DNA of 64,000 nt. Source: Halobacillus halophilus DSM 2266 (GTDB lineage: Bacteria > Bacillota > Bacilli > Bacillales > Halobacillaceae). Both the position numbers and the translations under genes were made by a program. Positions 17,149 to 26,039 of the stretch are shown piece by piece (position 1 is the first letter of the stretch; every line of letters begins with the position of its first letter). Under the pieces are notes generated by a model that did not search any database, was not told where the DNA came from, and worked only from the letters and a program-made list of their open reading frames with translations. Location: NCBI RefSeq assembly GCF_000284515.1, contig NC_017668.1:3162001-3226000 (forward strand), written 5' to 3'.

Positions 17149-18103
17149 GTTTAGCCCTCACTTTCTTACGTCGTTTAGACCCTGATGTTAACCAAGTGTT
17201 GATCGATGCAATAATCACAATAATGATAAGCAGTAAGACTGCCGTTGCAGATGCTGTACCGAAGGAGTTCAGGTTAAAGGCATCGCGGTATAAGTACATA
17301 ACGACCGTCATCGCTTCATCACGGTTAAACGCTGATCCACCAAGGAAAACAGTAGGCTCCGCGAAGAGTTGAAGTGCTCCAACCGTGGACATAAAGACGG
17401 TTAACACGATGAATGGTTTCAAAAGAGGAATCGTAATGTGGAAGAACTGCTGCACGCCGTTCGCCCCGTCGATCTTCGCCGCTTCGTACAAATCTTTAGG
17501 AATACTTTGAAGTCCAGCAAGATAAATAATCGTGTTATATCCTACCCATCGCCAGAACACCATTAAGGAAATGGCAATCTTCGCTCCCCATTCTGAAGTT
17601 TTCCAGTTGATAGGATCCACGCCAAACCAGCCGATGACATAGTTCGCAAGGGCTGACTCGTTGTTACTAAAAAAGACACCAAACACTAATGCGACCGCAA
17701 CCATTGACGTAATATATGGCATAAAAATGGTCACACGGAAGAAATTTGTAAACTTAATGACCGCTAAATTTAAAAAGTAAGCGAGTATAATACCAACTAT
17801 CAATTGCGGGGCGGTACCCATAACCCCGATAATAAGCGTGTTATAAAGGGACTTCCAAAACAATGGATCCTGAAGTACCAATGTAAAGTTCTGCATGCCG
17901 ACGTATTCCATCTCACCAAACCCGCTCCACTTCTGAAAAGCGAGATAAATGCTGAATATAGCAGGATACAAGCCGATGATGCCAAAAATGATAAAGAAAG
18001 GAGCTACATATAAATAGCCGGACAGCATATCTTTTTTACCTTCAGATAGCTTTCTTTTTTTCGGTTCAGCCTTGTCCTTAGCCTTAGCCCTAGTTAAATC
18101 CAC
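17135..18103 (-). CDS. Carbohydrate ABC transporter permease (MalF type)
   Basis: A 322-residue membrane permease with a Lys-rich cytoplasmic N-terminus (about 30 residues), six membrane segments and an EAA loop (YEAAKIDGANGVQQFFHITIP). It is the partner of the MalG-type permease. The start is GTG with AGGAGG 8 nt upstream. It is followed by the overlapping MalG-type gene and preceded by the binding-protein gene, the standard CUT1 gene order. Confidence 0.93.
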   Translation of the reverse strand: MDLTRAKAKDKAEPKKRKLSEGKKDMLSGYLYVAPFFIIFGIIGLYPAIFSIYLAFQKWSGFGEMEYVGMQNFTLVLQDPLFWKSLYNTLIIGVMGTAPQLIVGIILAYFLNLAVIKFTNFFRVTIFMPYITSMVAVALVFGVFFSNNESALANYVIGWFGVDPINWKTSEWGAKIAISLMVFWRWVGYNTIIYLAGLQSIPKDLYEAAKIDGANGVQQFFHITIPLLKPFIVLTVFMSTVGALQLFAEPTVFLGGSAFNRDEAMTVVMYLYRDAFNLNSFGTASATAVLLLIIIVIIASINTWLTSGSKRRKKVRAKHAKG

Positions 18104-18167
18104 CCAGACAACCTCCTATTAATAAAGGGCCAGATCATAAGCAGCATCCAGCCCTTTGATTTAATAA

Positions 18168-19448
18168 TTATCGTTTCAAAATATCTTTGATTCTAGTAAC
18201 AGCAGCATTCCATTCTTCTTCTGGATTCGCACCCTCACTTACATTTTGAAGAGCCGTCAAAATTTCATCGTTCACCGTTACATAGTTCGGTCCTTTGTAA
18301 GTAGCATTTACTTCTTGAGCCGCTTCCGCAAATACTTCTGCTGTATTTTGTCCGCCAAAGTATTCGTCCGAATTCTGGGTGAACTCTTCCATTTCATACG
18401 TTGCTGGAGTGGAAGGGAACAATCCGCTTTCTACAAATGACTCCAATTGGTTTTCAGGATTAACTAACCATTTGGAGAATTTATAAACCTCTTCAGCATG
18501 TTCCGTTTCTTTTGGAATAGAAATGTAAGACCCGCCCCAGTTACCAGCAAACTGTTCAGGCAGCGTCGTTACGCGCCAATCTCCTTTTGCTTCCGGCGCG
18601 TTTTCTGTCATGTAACCCTTAAGCCATGCTGGCGCCATCTCTACAGCAAACTCTCCTTGATTAAGAGCCGTCGCCCATTCCGGCGTCCACATTTCATAGG
18701 AACCTGCATAGCCGCTTTCGTTTAATTCAACCGCAAAGTCATAAGCATCTTTTACTTTGTTATCTGGATTTTCGATTAGCAGCTCGCCTTCACGATTGAA
18801 GTAGCTTACTTCTAGAGCATCCATGTTGGCACGGAAAGCCATTTCCAAGCTATCAACCATCGGTTTACCGGTAGCTTCCTGTACTTTTGCTGCCGCCTCT
18901 TTAAAAGCTTCTGGACTGGAAATTTGCTCTTTTACCTCCGCAGGATCTGTTGGAAGACCTGCATTTTCAAATACGCCTGTGTGATAATACATCGCTTTCG
19001 GTCCAATATCAGTCGGAAGTCCAAACAGGAAGTCTCCTGATTCGTTCTCCGCTACATCCCATTTCCAATCTAAATATTCATCCTGGATGTCGCCTGCGCC
19101 CAGGTCATACAAATTCGTAAAACGCTCCTGCGCTTCACGGAAACGGTCCAGCTGATCCACTTCAATCATGGTTAAGTCTGGAGCGCCTGTCCCAGACGAG
19201 ATCGCTGTGAATAAACTATTGTGATGATCTCCCAGTTCAGATTTACGAATATTGATTTTAACGTTCGGATTTTCTTCCTCGTATTTTTCAGCCATACTTT
19301 CATAGTTAGTAGCACCAAACACCCAAAAATCTAATTCTATATTTTCCTCGTCGCCTTCTCCAGAAGACGAACCTCCATTACTGCACGCAAACAAAATCAA
19401 ACTTAAACCGAGAAGCAGACCAACTAGCAAACTCTTCTTAAACTTCAC
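18168..19448 (-). CDS. Sugar-binding lipoprotein of an ABC transporter
   Basis: A 426-residue extracellular solute-binding protein (family 1). The lipobox LFAC with a following Ser/Gly-rich linker marks a lipoprotein. The mature part has the typical start of this family (ELDFWVFG, YEEENPNVKINI) and a C-terminal lobe rich in Trp, suited to sugar stacking. The start is GTG with GGGGGA upstream. It is the first gene of the operon and follows three operators and a near-consensus promoter. It probably captures beta-1,3- or mixed-linkage gluco-oligosaccharides released by the GH16 enzyme. Confidence 0.93.
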   Translation of the reverse strand: MKFKKSLLVGLLLGLSLILFACSNGGSSSGEGDEENIELDFWVFGATNYESMAEKYEEENPNVKINIRKSELGDHHNSLFTAISSGTGAPDLTMIEVDQLDRFREAQERFTNLYDLGAGDIQDEYLDWKWDVAENESGDFLFGLPTDIGPKAMYYHTGVFENAGLPTDPAEVKEQISSPEAFKEAAAKVQEATGKPMVDSLEMAFRANMDALEVSYFNREGELLIENPDNKVKDAYDFAVELNESGYAGSYEMWTPEWATALNQGEFAVEMAPAWLKGYMTENAPEAKGDWRVTTLPEQFAGNWGGSYISIPKETEHAEEVYKFSKWLVNPENQLESFVESGLFPSTPATYEMEEFTQNSDEYFGGQNTAEVFAEAAQEVNATYKGPNYVTVNDEILTALQNVSEGANPEEEWNAAVTRIKDILKR

Positions 19449-19509
19449 TGCGTTTCCCCCTTGAATTAAATAATGAATATCCGAAGAGTTCTACTCGCTT
19501 ACACCCTTT

Positions 19510-19681
19510 ATCGAAACCGGTTTCCGTTTTACTTAAAAAAAGAGAAAACCTATTAAAAGCGTTCCGAAACCGGTTTCCGGTTGGTGTAAAAAAAATAGCC
19601 CTTCGTTTAACTTACTTTGATTATAAGACGAAATGTATCCGTTTTCAAGGTTTTTTTACAAAAAAGGAAACCGCTTTCGAT
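19510..19681 (-). promoter_or_regulatory. Operon promoter with three LacI-type operators
   Basis: On the minus strand TTGAAA (19643-19648), 17 bp and TATAAT (19620-19625) form a near-consensus sigma-A promoter. Three operator copies surround it: GGAAACCGCTTTCGAT (19666-19681, upstream), TCCGAAACCGGTTTCCGG (19563-19580) and ATCGAAACCGGTTTCCGT (19510-19527), both downstream. All share the core of the operators at 7390, 7446 and 10651. Confidence 0.82.
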
Positions 19682-19792
19682 TCTAAAGCTGCGGAATTAG
19701 GGCTTTAAGAACCTATTCTGTTAAATTATTTACTATTTTTCATATGATGGATTGCACCTTGGACGGCTTTAAACGAAAGTACCGCAGCCTAT

Positions 19793-19820
19793 AAAAAAAC
19801 AGCCTCCGTAGAGACTGTTT
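19793..19820 (-). terminator. Terminator of the LCP gene
   Basis: On the minus strand AAACAGTCTC pairs with GAGGCTGTTT around a TACG tetraloop, followed by seven T. Confidence 0.85.
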
Positions 19821-19825
19821 ACAAC

Positions 19826-20779
19826 TTAGGAACTATATTCTTTAACCATTTCCTGCACATTCTCTACCTCTTCGTCAGGAACCTGAAGATAATAAATGCC
19901 ATCGATTTTTGTACCGCTACCTGTCATCTGATACGTCGTCATGTTTTCGCGGGCACTTCGGTAATTCATCAGCATATTCTGCATCGTACTGAAATCCATA
20001 TTCGTCGTGACGTTATCTCCGAGAACATCCATGATATCACCGATTTTGTTTACGGATCCGACACTAGCGCCTTTATCGATTATCCCTTGAATGACTTTAC
20101 GCTGACGTTCGTTCCGTCCGAAATCACCGTTCGGATCCTGGTATCTCATCCGGACGTACCCCATCGTCTTCTCGCCACTCATTTCAATATTGCCCTTTTC
20201 GTATTCATATCCTTTTTCATAATAACCGGTATCGGTCCAGCTCAGTTCATTGTCTACGGTTATTCCGCCAACTGCATCGACCATTTCGGATAAGCCTTCC
20301 ATGTTCATCTTCACATAATAATCAAGTTCGAAATCCAGGAAGTTCTCCACGGTATTCACAGCCATATCGGTACCGCCAAACGCGTACGCATGGTTAATCT
20401 TATCCATATTGCCGGCCTGCGGATCATCGCCGATCATTTCGGTCCTTGTATCACGAGGGATACTGATGAGCTGGCTGCGGTTGTTCTCGGGATCGACGGA
20501 CAACACCATCAAGGCATCCGAACGACCACGATCACCACTTCTCTCGTCCACTCCCATCAGGAGGATATTTAACGGTTCTTTCTCTTTCATTTTCTTTGTG
20601 GTTACTTCGGTATCAATAGCTGTTACTTGTTCCTGCATTTTTTTATCAACTGTATTTTTCGCACCACTATAGATGGTATAGGCGTACACGCCCCCGCCAA
20701 TTAATAGGAATGCCAGTAAAAGGAGCGGGATTTTCCACCATTTCCCCTTTTTCATTTTTAACCTAGAAGAACGAGACAT
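19826..20779 (-). CDS. LytR-CpsA-Psr (LCP) family wall-polymer ligase
   Basis: A 317-residue membrane-anchored LCP protein. A basic cytoplasmic start is followed by one membrane segment (about residues 14-35), and the rest lies outside the membrane. LCP motifs are seen: ILLMGVDERSGDRGRSDALMV, the Arg-containing ISIPRDT loop that binds polyprenyl diphosphate, and the VRMRYQDPNGDFGRNERQR segment. The family transfers teichoic acids or other anionic polymers from their lipid carrier to peptidoglycan. It is a monocistronic gene with its own terminator. Whether it also helps attach the glutamate capsule encoded at 30-35 kb cannot be judged. Confidence 0.93.
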   Translation of the reverse strand: MSRSSRLKMKKGKWWKIPLLLLAFLLIGGGVYAYTIYSGAKNTVDKKMQEQVTAIDTEVTTKKMKEKEPLNILLMGVDERSGDRGRSDALMVLSVDPENNRSQLISIPRDTRTEMIGDDPQAGNMDKINHAYAFGGTDMAVNTVENFLDFELDYYVKMNMEGLSEMVDAVGGITVDNELSWTDTGYYEKGYEYEKGNIEMSGEKTMGYVRMRYQDPNGDFGRNERQRKVIQGIIDKGASVGSVNKIGDIMDVLGDNVTTNMDFSTMQNMLMNYRSARENMTTYQMTGSGTKIDGIYYLQVPDEEVENVQEMVKEYSS

Positions 20780-20924
20780 TTATTCTTCACTCCAGATTCT
20801 ATCTAAATTTCACACTATTTCCATTATATCTATCAACCTATCATTCTACAAGATAATTTAAAATAATACAAAAGGTGGTATAAAGGCAGTGAATATAGAT
20901 GAGTGAATGGTTCACACAACAACC

Positions 20925-20978
20925 CCCATTCATACACAGGCCAGTAGACGCTAGCCTGCGTGTGAATGAGGGTCTTTT
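20925..20978 (-). terminator. Long hairpin downstream of the lysozyme-like gene
   Basis: ACCCCCATTCATACACAGGC pairs imperfectly with GCCTGCGTGTGAATGAGGGT. It lies 12 bases past the stop codon on the minus strand; the T-tract is weak. Confidence 0.6.
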
Positions 20979-20989
20979 ATGATGAGTAG

Positions 20990-21667
20990 TCACTCAAAGT
21001 ACTTGAGAATTTCTCCAACATAGTTAAAATCTCCGTAACACGCATTCAATTCTGCTTCTTCCGGTGTGCGGCAGGTGTAATGGCCGGAATCTTTTAAGTT
21101 CGTAAACATCTTCTGAGAATAGCGAATGGCCAGCTTCTTCGTGTAAGCTCCTCCATTTTTTTTTACATAATCAATAAAACCATTACCGAAGTTATAGGAT
21201 TGCAAGGCCAGTTTCACATCATCATTGGCTTGATTTAGAACTTCGGAAAAATAGTAGACACCCTGTTTAATGGATTGTGAGGGTTCCTCAATGCACCCGG
21301 TTTCACCGCACAAGGATTCGGAAGCCTGCATCGGATCTTCCCCTTTCCCTTGAGACTCTTGCATCATCAGGGCCATAATCAAATTGGAGTAATCCTCCAC
21401 TTCATACGACGCAGCGTGTTTTTCAATTTGTTCTTCGTATTGCTGGACACTTTCTGAAACGTCAGGCGTTTCTGCAATCGGGAATTGCTCGCCATCATAA
21501 CTGATTTTAATGATCTCTTCTTCGGCATCTTCAGAGCTAACCTCAGTCATTTCAGTGGTATCTTTCGTAGACTTTTGATCAGTAGAACGTGATGTAATAA
21601 GAAGCAGGGATACAATTAAAATAAAGCTGGAGCAGGCAAGTAAAATAAAAAAGGTTTGTCGTTTCAT
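20990..21667 (-). CDS. Membrane-anchored lysozyme-like muramidase/transglycosylase
   Basis: A 225-residue protein with an N-terminal membrane anchor (residues about 5-25), an acidic Thr/Ser/Glu-rich linker and a lysozyme-like domain from about residue 85 on. The probable catalytic Glu is in ALMMQESQG, followed by DPMQASES, a Q-S-I-KQGVYYF helix, and LALQSYNFGNGFIDYV, all typical of the CwlT-type lysozyme-like family. It should cut glycan strands of peptidoglycan at the outer face of the membrane. ATG has AGGAGG upstream. Two cysteine pairs (CGETGC; CRTP and ACYGD) could form disulphides outside the cell. Confidence 0.85.
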   Translation of the reverse strand: MKRQTFFILLACSSFILIVSLLLITSRSTDQKSTKDTTEMTEVSSEDAEEEIIKISYDGEQFPIAETPDVSESVQQYEEQIEKHAASYEVEDYSNLIMALMMQESQGKGEDPMQASESLCGETGCIEEPSQSIKQGVYYFSEVLNQANDDVKLALQSYNFGNGFIDYVKKNGGAYTKKLAIRYSQKMFTNLKDSGHYTCRTPEEAELNACYGDFNYVGEILKYFE

Positions 21668-21855
21668 ATACTAAAACGCCTCCTATCAATCTATTACCCC
21701 AAAAAATGAAAAATTATCCATCTCAACCATAGCAGCCCTTTTTGTAATGTATTTCATAGAACAATTGAGGTTATAGGGAGCGAGCATATATCTTGAAGTT
21801 GAGATATACCCACCTTATGATGTGAAAGTAGACCAAAAGGAAAGGGAGTGGAATC

Positions 21856-22965
21856 ATGAAATTTGAACATCTATTCTCAGATATACATGTAAAAAACGTG
21901 TCCTTAACCAATCGCTTCGTCGTGGCACCTATGACGCGGATCAGCGCTTTCGATAACGGTCATGCGAATGAAAAGATGAGACGTTATTACGAAAGGTTCG
22001 CTAAAGGCGGCTTCAGCACGATTATCACGGAAGGCATTTATACGGATGAAAAGTACAGCCAGGGCTATTACAATCAACCGGGGCTTGCGAATGATGAACA
22101 GATGAAAACCTGGGAACCTGTAGTGGAAACGGTCCATCAAGAAGGCGCTCACTTAATTGCTCAGCTTATGCATGCTGGTGGACAAAGTCAGGGCAACGCC
22201 TATACTGAGGATACGATTGCTCCTTCAGAAAACGCACCAAAAGGCGAACAGCTTGGTTTTTACGGTGGTTCTGGTCCCTTCCAGACACCAAAGAAAATGA
22301 CGGAAGAAGATATTAAACAAGTGAAAGAATCCTTCGTACAAAGTGCACAGAGGGCTAAGAGCGCAGGTTTTGATGGCGTGGAGCTTCACGGGGCAAACGG
22401 GTACTTGCTTGACCAATTCTTAACCGATTATTTGAACGATCGAGAAGATCAATATGGCGGTTCTGTTGAAAATCGCCTCCGCTTATTCATTGAAGTCATT
22501 CAAGATGTCCGAAAAGCTGTGGGTGAAGAATTTATGATAGGGATTCGCATGTCTCAAATAAAAGTATCAGACCCTGAACACAAATGGGCCGAGGGCGAGG
22601 ATGAAGCTGAGTACATTTTCTCAACACTTGGAAAGAGCTCTCTTGACTATATCCATGTGACAGACGGGGACGGTTCCGCTCCTTCCTTCGGCAAGGACAG
22701 CCGTACGTTAGCCCAGGCAGCGAAAGATTTCAGCGGACTTCCTGTCATCGCAAATGGAAAACTAGGCGACCCTGTGAGAGCGGAAAAAGTGCTGGAAGGC
22801 AAACAGGCTGATCTAGTCTCGCTAGCTACCAGTGCGCTTGCCAATCCGGATCTTCCGAATAAAGTTCAGCTTGGTCAGGACTTGAACGAATTTGATTTCG
22901 AATCTACATTATTGCCTCAGGCTGACATCAAGGATCATGAATTACAAATGGAACTCGTGAAATAA
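21856..22965 (+). CDS. NADH:flavin oxidoreductase, old yellow enzyme family
   Basis: A 369-residue FMN-dependent ene-reductase with a TIM barrel. It has the N-terminal VAPMTRISAF FMN site, QLMHAGGQ, the DGVELHGANGYLLDQFL barrel strand with catalytic His/Asn-type residues, and the SVENRLR-F motif. Family members (e.g. NamA/YqjM) reduce activated C=C bonds and nitro compounds. GGGAG lies 7 nt before ATG. It is monocistronic, with a terminator at 22974. The substrate is unknown. Confidence 0.92.
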   Translation: MKFEHLFSDIHVKNVSLTNRFVVAPMTRISAFDNGHANEKMRRYYERFAKGGFSTIITEGIYTDEKYSQGYYNQPGLANDEQMKTWEPVVETVHQEGAHLIAQLMHAGGQSQGNAYTEDTIAPSENAPKGEQLGFYGGSGPFQTPKKMTEEDIKQVKESFVQSAQRAKSAGFDGVELHGANGYLLDQFLTDYLNDREDQYGGSVENRLRLFIEVIQDVRKAVGEEFMIGIRMSQIKVSDPEHKWAEGEDEAEYIFSTLGKSSLDYIHVTDGDGSAPSFGKDSRTLAQAAKDFSGLPVIANGKLGDPVRAEKVLEGKQADLVSLATSALANPDLPNKVQLGQDLNEFDFESTLLPQADIKDHELQMELVK

Positions 22966-22973
22966 TTTATGAC

Positions 22974-23015
22974 AAAAGCTGCTCTCCCAATCAATAAGGA
23001 GAGCAGCTTTTTTAT
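22974..23015 (+). terminator. Terminator of the oxidoreductase gene
   Basis: AAAAGCTGCTCTCC pairs with GGAGAGCAGCTTTT, followed by T. Confidence 0.9.
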
Positions 23016-23078
23016 ACCCTTTACTAATATTCTTCTAGTACTGGTGATTGATTTTTCATATAAGACTTATTGAAATAT

Positions 23079-23683
23079 AGGGCCGGATTGTGAAAGACTC
23101 AGTTTCGAAATATTGTCTGGAGGAAGGGGCTCCAGGGAACGGCTCGCTTTCCGCGGCACTGTACGACGCAGGGTCGTTCGAAGTTGCCACAGGACGTGGC
23201 GATCTTAGTCGAACATCCCATGTGGTGAGCTTCCTCGGGCTTAACAGCCCTGCGGGATCTCACCGATCATGTTCATCCCGCAGGAGTCTTTGCCGTTCCC
23301 TTCCGCCCCTTTGCGTTCATGAGAAGCTCACAATCCTTTATGTAAATGCCTTCATATGAGGAAAAATGACCTGTGATCAACGTTAATTCCGAGTCTATCC
23401 AGGGGGATAAACGCCGCTACAGAAGCATTTAGGACGATTTCAGGTTTCCCGTTTTTCCTATTAGCAGGGGTCCGTTCACAAGAAATCGCAGGGCTGATGG
23501 GGAAATGAGGAGACTCCCGCGGGAGAAGGAGCTAGGCGAGACCCCACAAGGAGTGATAACGACTGAGGAGGCTTGCCAGTTCCCCCGCAGGAAAGCGACT
23601 TATTTCCCACCCAGCCCTCCTCCTTTTAACGTAACGGACCCATTTATCTTAAAACTGAGTCTTCAGGTAACGGGAGCTTATCT
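23079..23683. repeat. Compound intergenic repeat, copy 1
   Basis: A MITE-like element of about 600 bp bounded by inverted repeats GACTCAGTTTCGAAATA and, inverted, AAACTGAGTCTT. The left outer flank has the GGGCCGGATTGTG sequence and the right outer flank the CGGGAGCTTATC sequence. Inside are two GC-rich structured modules in reverse orientation: module 2 (about 23145-23300, CGCTTTCCGCGG to CATCCCGCAGGAG) and module 1 (about 23508-23605, GACTCCCGCGGGAG to CCCCGCAGGAAAGCGAC). An AT-richer middle part is nearly the same as in copy 3. It has no credible coding content. Confidence 0.85.
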
Positions 23684-23830
23684 TCAAGATGGACATGGGA
23701 TTCACGTAGTCTTTTGGTTAGAGTCTTTTTACTGTATATGTATAACTATCTAGTAATTTCCGAAATGCGTTTTTAAACTTCGCTTTCTGGGTAATACATG
23801 TGGAGTAAATAGTAAACAGAGGTGATCACC

Positions 23831-25087
23831 ATGGGAGCATCAACAATGAAATTAGGTTTAATTGCACCTCCCGGATACCCCAAAGAATTAGGGAAGAGAC
23901 TGGAGCAAGAATTGCCTGAATGGCTCAGCTATTACGTAGCTGACGAATATAACTGGGAAGTAGAATATGTCATCAACGCTCTAACAGGAGTGACCGAAGA
24001 TTCTATAGAAGTATTAAATGCGACTATGGACAAAAAAGACGAAGAAAATTGGGACTTTTCCGTCTGCATCACTGATCTCCCTCTATTCAATAACGAAAGA
24101 CTAATCGTTGCTGAAGGTAATGAAGAAGGACACGTTGCTTTAATCAGCCTTCCCAGCCTGGGTTCGACTCCGATGGTTAAACGCGTTAGAGAATCCATCT
24201 TACAGTTAGTCAACGAAATGTATTATGGAAGCTCGGAAGAAGAGCGGGAAGAGGCAGAGGAAAGAATTCTATCAAAAGATAAGGAAGATCACCACGAGTT
24301 GCGAAATAAAAACTCTACAAGCCTCGTCGGAAAGCGTGCCTTTGAGCGACTTTCACCCATCCGGCGTGAAACGCCCGATGAGGAGGACTCAAACGTTGAC
24401 GTTCGTTTTCTGGTAAATTCCCGGGGCAGCGGAGCCCTGCGCCTGATATCCGGGATGGTGCGTGCTAACCGTCCCTGGGCGATGTTTCCAGCTTTTATGA
24501 AAGTCATTGTCATCGCCTTTACTACAGGAGCCTATGCCCTTGTTTTCCCTACGCTATGGCAGCTTGCCAACAATTACGATGTCTGGCGAATGTTCATGCT
24601 ATCAATCGTGTCGATTCTGGCTATGGTAGGATGGGTAGTGGTCGCGCACAATTTATGGGAAAAACCCAACCAGGAACGGGCGGATAACATACGTAAGTTC
24701 TACAATACAGCTACGCTTCTGACGCTCTTTATCACCGTTTGTTTATATTACACTCTACTATTTGTTTTGTTTTCACTCGCTGTCATCATGATTATTCCAA
24801 TTGGTATGCTAGAGTCACAACTTTCCGGCACTGTCGGTTACAGTCACTATTTTTATATAGCCTGGACGGCAACCAGCATTTCAACCATTATTGGTGCATT
24901 GGGATCTGTACTTGAAAATGAAGAGGTTGTCCTATCCTCTACTTATGGATACCGTCAGCGCCAGCGTTATAAACAGATTAAGCAAGCGGAGGAAGAAAAG
25001 CAGGAAGCTGAAGAAGAGAAAAAAGAAGCTGCCGAAGAAAAGAAAGAAGCTGCTCAGGAAAAAAAGAATGCCCAAAAAGCCAGCTGA
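23831..25087 (+). CDS. Conserved membrane protein of unknown function with a cytoplasmic N-domain and a Lys/Glu coiled-coil tail
   Basis: I recognise the general type but no function. The start is ATG 23831, placed by the AGAGGTGATC ribosome site. The upstream GTG at 23822 overlaps that site. Residues about 6-125 form a soluble alpha/beta domain (LGLIAPPGYP, ENWDFSVCITDLPLF, HVALISLPSLGSTP). A charged, Glu-rich linker follows. Four membrane segments lie at about residues 225-365 (FMKVIVIAFTTGAYALVF, MFMLSIVSILAMVGWVVV, LLTLFITVCLYYTLL, and a last hydrophobic helix). The tail is a repetitive Glu/Lys/Ala coiled coil (EEKKEAA units). Related proteins have been labelled methylene-tetrahydrofolate dehydrogenase, which nothing here supports. 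Confidence 0.8.
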   Translation: MGASTMKLGLIAPPGYPKELGKRLEQELPEWLSYYVADEYNWEVEYVINALTGVTEDSIEVLNATMDKKDEENWDFSVCITDLPLFNNERLIVAEGNEEGHVALISLPSLGSTPMVKRVRESILQLVNEMYYGSSEEEREEAEERILSKDKEDHHELRNKNSTSLVGKRAFERLSPIRRETPDEEDSNVDVRFLVNSRGSGALRLISGMVRANRPWAMFPAFMKVIVIAFTTGAYALVFPTLWQLANNYDVWRMFMLSIVSILAMVGWVVVAHNLWEKPNQERADNIRKFYNTATLLTLFITVCLYYTLLFVLFSLAVIMIIPIGMLESQLSGTVGYSHYFYIAWTATSISTIIGALGSVLENEEVVLSSTYGYRQRQRYKQIKQAEEEKQEAEEEKKEAAEEKKEAAQEKKNAQKAS

Positions 25088-25146
25088 TCAGGTACTTGGA
25101 CGATGTTCTGTTTCTCCCTATTTAATCATATAATCGACTCAATAAG

Positions 25147-25180
25147 CCGGGACTGATTTCTTAATTGAAACCAGTCCCCC
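25147..25180 (+). terminator. Probable terminator after the membrane protein
   Basis: GGGACTG and TTTC pair with GAAA and CAGTCCC (one bulge) over a 6-nt loop. The T-tract is weak. Confidence 0.55.
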
Positions 25181-25229
25181 ACTTTTGATCTACTCATTCA
25201 TCTCTATACGTATAAATGTATGAAGTAAT

Positions 25230-25433
25230 TCAGGCATTTACTCCATAGGTAAGAATAAGAAAACTGCCCAGCCAAACCATAATGCCTATTTGAGTTACAA
25301 CATACATCACTCGTTCGAAAGACGACAATCCTCTTTCCTTCTTTGTTTTTTTCAGCTGGCGAACATAAAAGAGTGAACATAGAAGCAGAACAGCTATCGA
25401 AATTTCATAAACGTTCTCTAAGAAATCTATCAC
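25230..25433 (-). CDS. Small membrane protein of unknown function
   Basis: A 67-residue protein with two membrane helices (about residues 8-24 and 43-63) joined by a basic loop QLKKTKKERG, so the loop should face the cytoplasm. The start is GTG with GAGAGG 4-5 nt upstream. It is convergent with the membrane protein at 23831 and separated from the ars operon by a terminator. No family is recognised. Confidence 0.6.
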   Translation of the reverse strand: MIDFLENVYEISIAVLLLCSLFYVRQLKKTKKERGLSSFERVMYVVTQIGIMVWLGSFLILTYGVNA

Positions 25434-25493
25434 GTTCCTCTCCCCCTCTTAGCCGTTTTGACTGAAAGATATTTTAAAATACTGTAACATATT

Positions 25494-25528
25494 AAGCCGA
25501 CCAAAAGGAAGAATTTGGTCGGCTTAAT
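25494..25528 (-). terminator. Terminator of the ars operon
   Basis: AAGCCGACCAAA pairs with TTTGGTCGGCTT, about 60 bases past the arsC stop. Confidence 0.8.
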
Positions 25529-25586
25529 GGATGGAAAAATAACGATTTCCTGTATACATGTTATTCTTGTTCTAAAGACTTTTTAT

Positions 25587-26009
25587 CTATTCTCCCGTTT
25601 CAGCAAACCGTTGAATCCGCTCACCTATCTGGTCACGAACTCTTTGGAAAACGGCCCATTTTTCTTCTTCCGTTCCTTCTGCTTTAGCTGGATCATCAAA
25701 TCCCCAGTGATAGCGTTCAACATGCGGCGGAGTCATTGGACATTTATCATTAGCATCCCCGCACAGCGTGATGGCGTAGGCTGCGTTGTTCAAGGTATTA
25801 GGATCAATAATATCGGAAGTTTGATCCGTAATATCAATATCCACTTCGTTCATCGCTTTTACAGCGTTCGGGTTTAATCCGTGAGCCTCAATCCCGGCAG
25901 AACGGACGTCGTACTTTTCCCCTAAATATTCTTTTCCAAATCCTTCAGCCATCTGGCTGCGGCAGGAGTTTCCTGTACATAGAAAGTAAACAACTGGTTT
26001 TTCAGACAT
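25587..26009 (-). CDS. arsC: Thioredoxin-coupled arsenate reductase
   Basis: A 140-residue reductase of the low-molecular-weight phosphatase fold. The P-loop CTGNSCR gives nucleophile Cys11 (with Cys16). The redox relay cysteines Cys83 and Cys90 lie in [10 protein letters not shown]. The HWGFDDPA segment holds the catalytic Asp. It converts arsenate to arsenite using thioredoxin, and arsenite is then exported by ArsB encoded 30 bp upstream. It is the last gene of arsR-arsB-arsC and is followed by a terminator. Confidence 0.97.
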   Translation of the reverse strand: MSEKPVVYFLCTGNSCRSQMAEGFGKEYLGEKYDVRSAGIEAHGLNPNAVKAMNEVDIDITDQTSDIIDPNTLNNAAYAITLCGDANDKCPMTPPHVERYHWGFDDPAKAEGTEEEKWAVFQRVRDQIGERIQRFAETGE

Positions 26010-26039
26010 CGTAAATTTCTCCTTTTTGTTTAAAAATAA

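Noticed and set aside
23090-23753. Open frames of 80-90 codons inside repeat copy 1
   Set aside because: They are translations of the GC-rich repeat modules, recur in the other copies, lack ribosome sites and resemble no protein.
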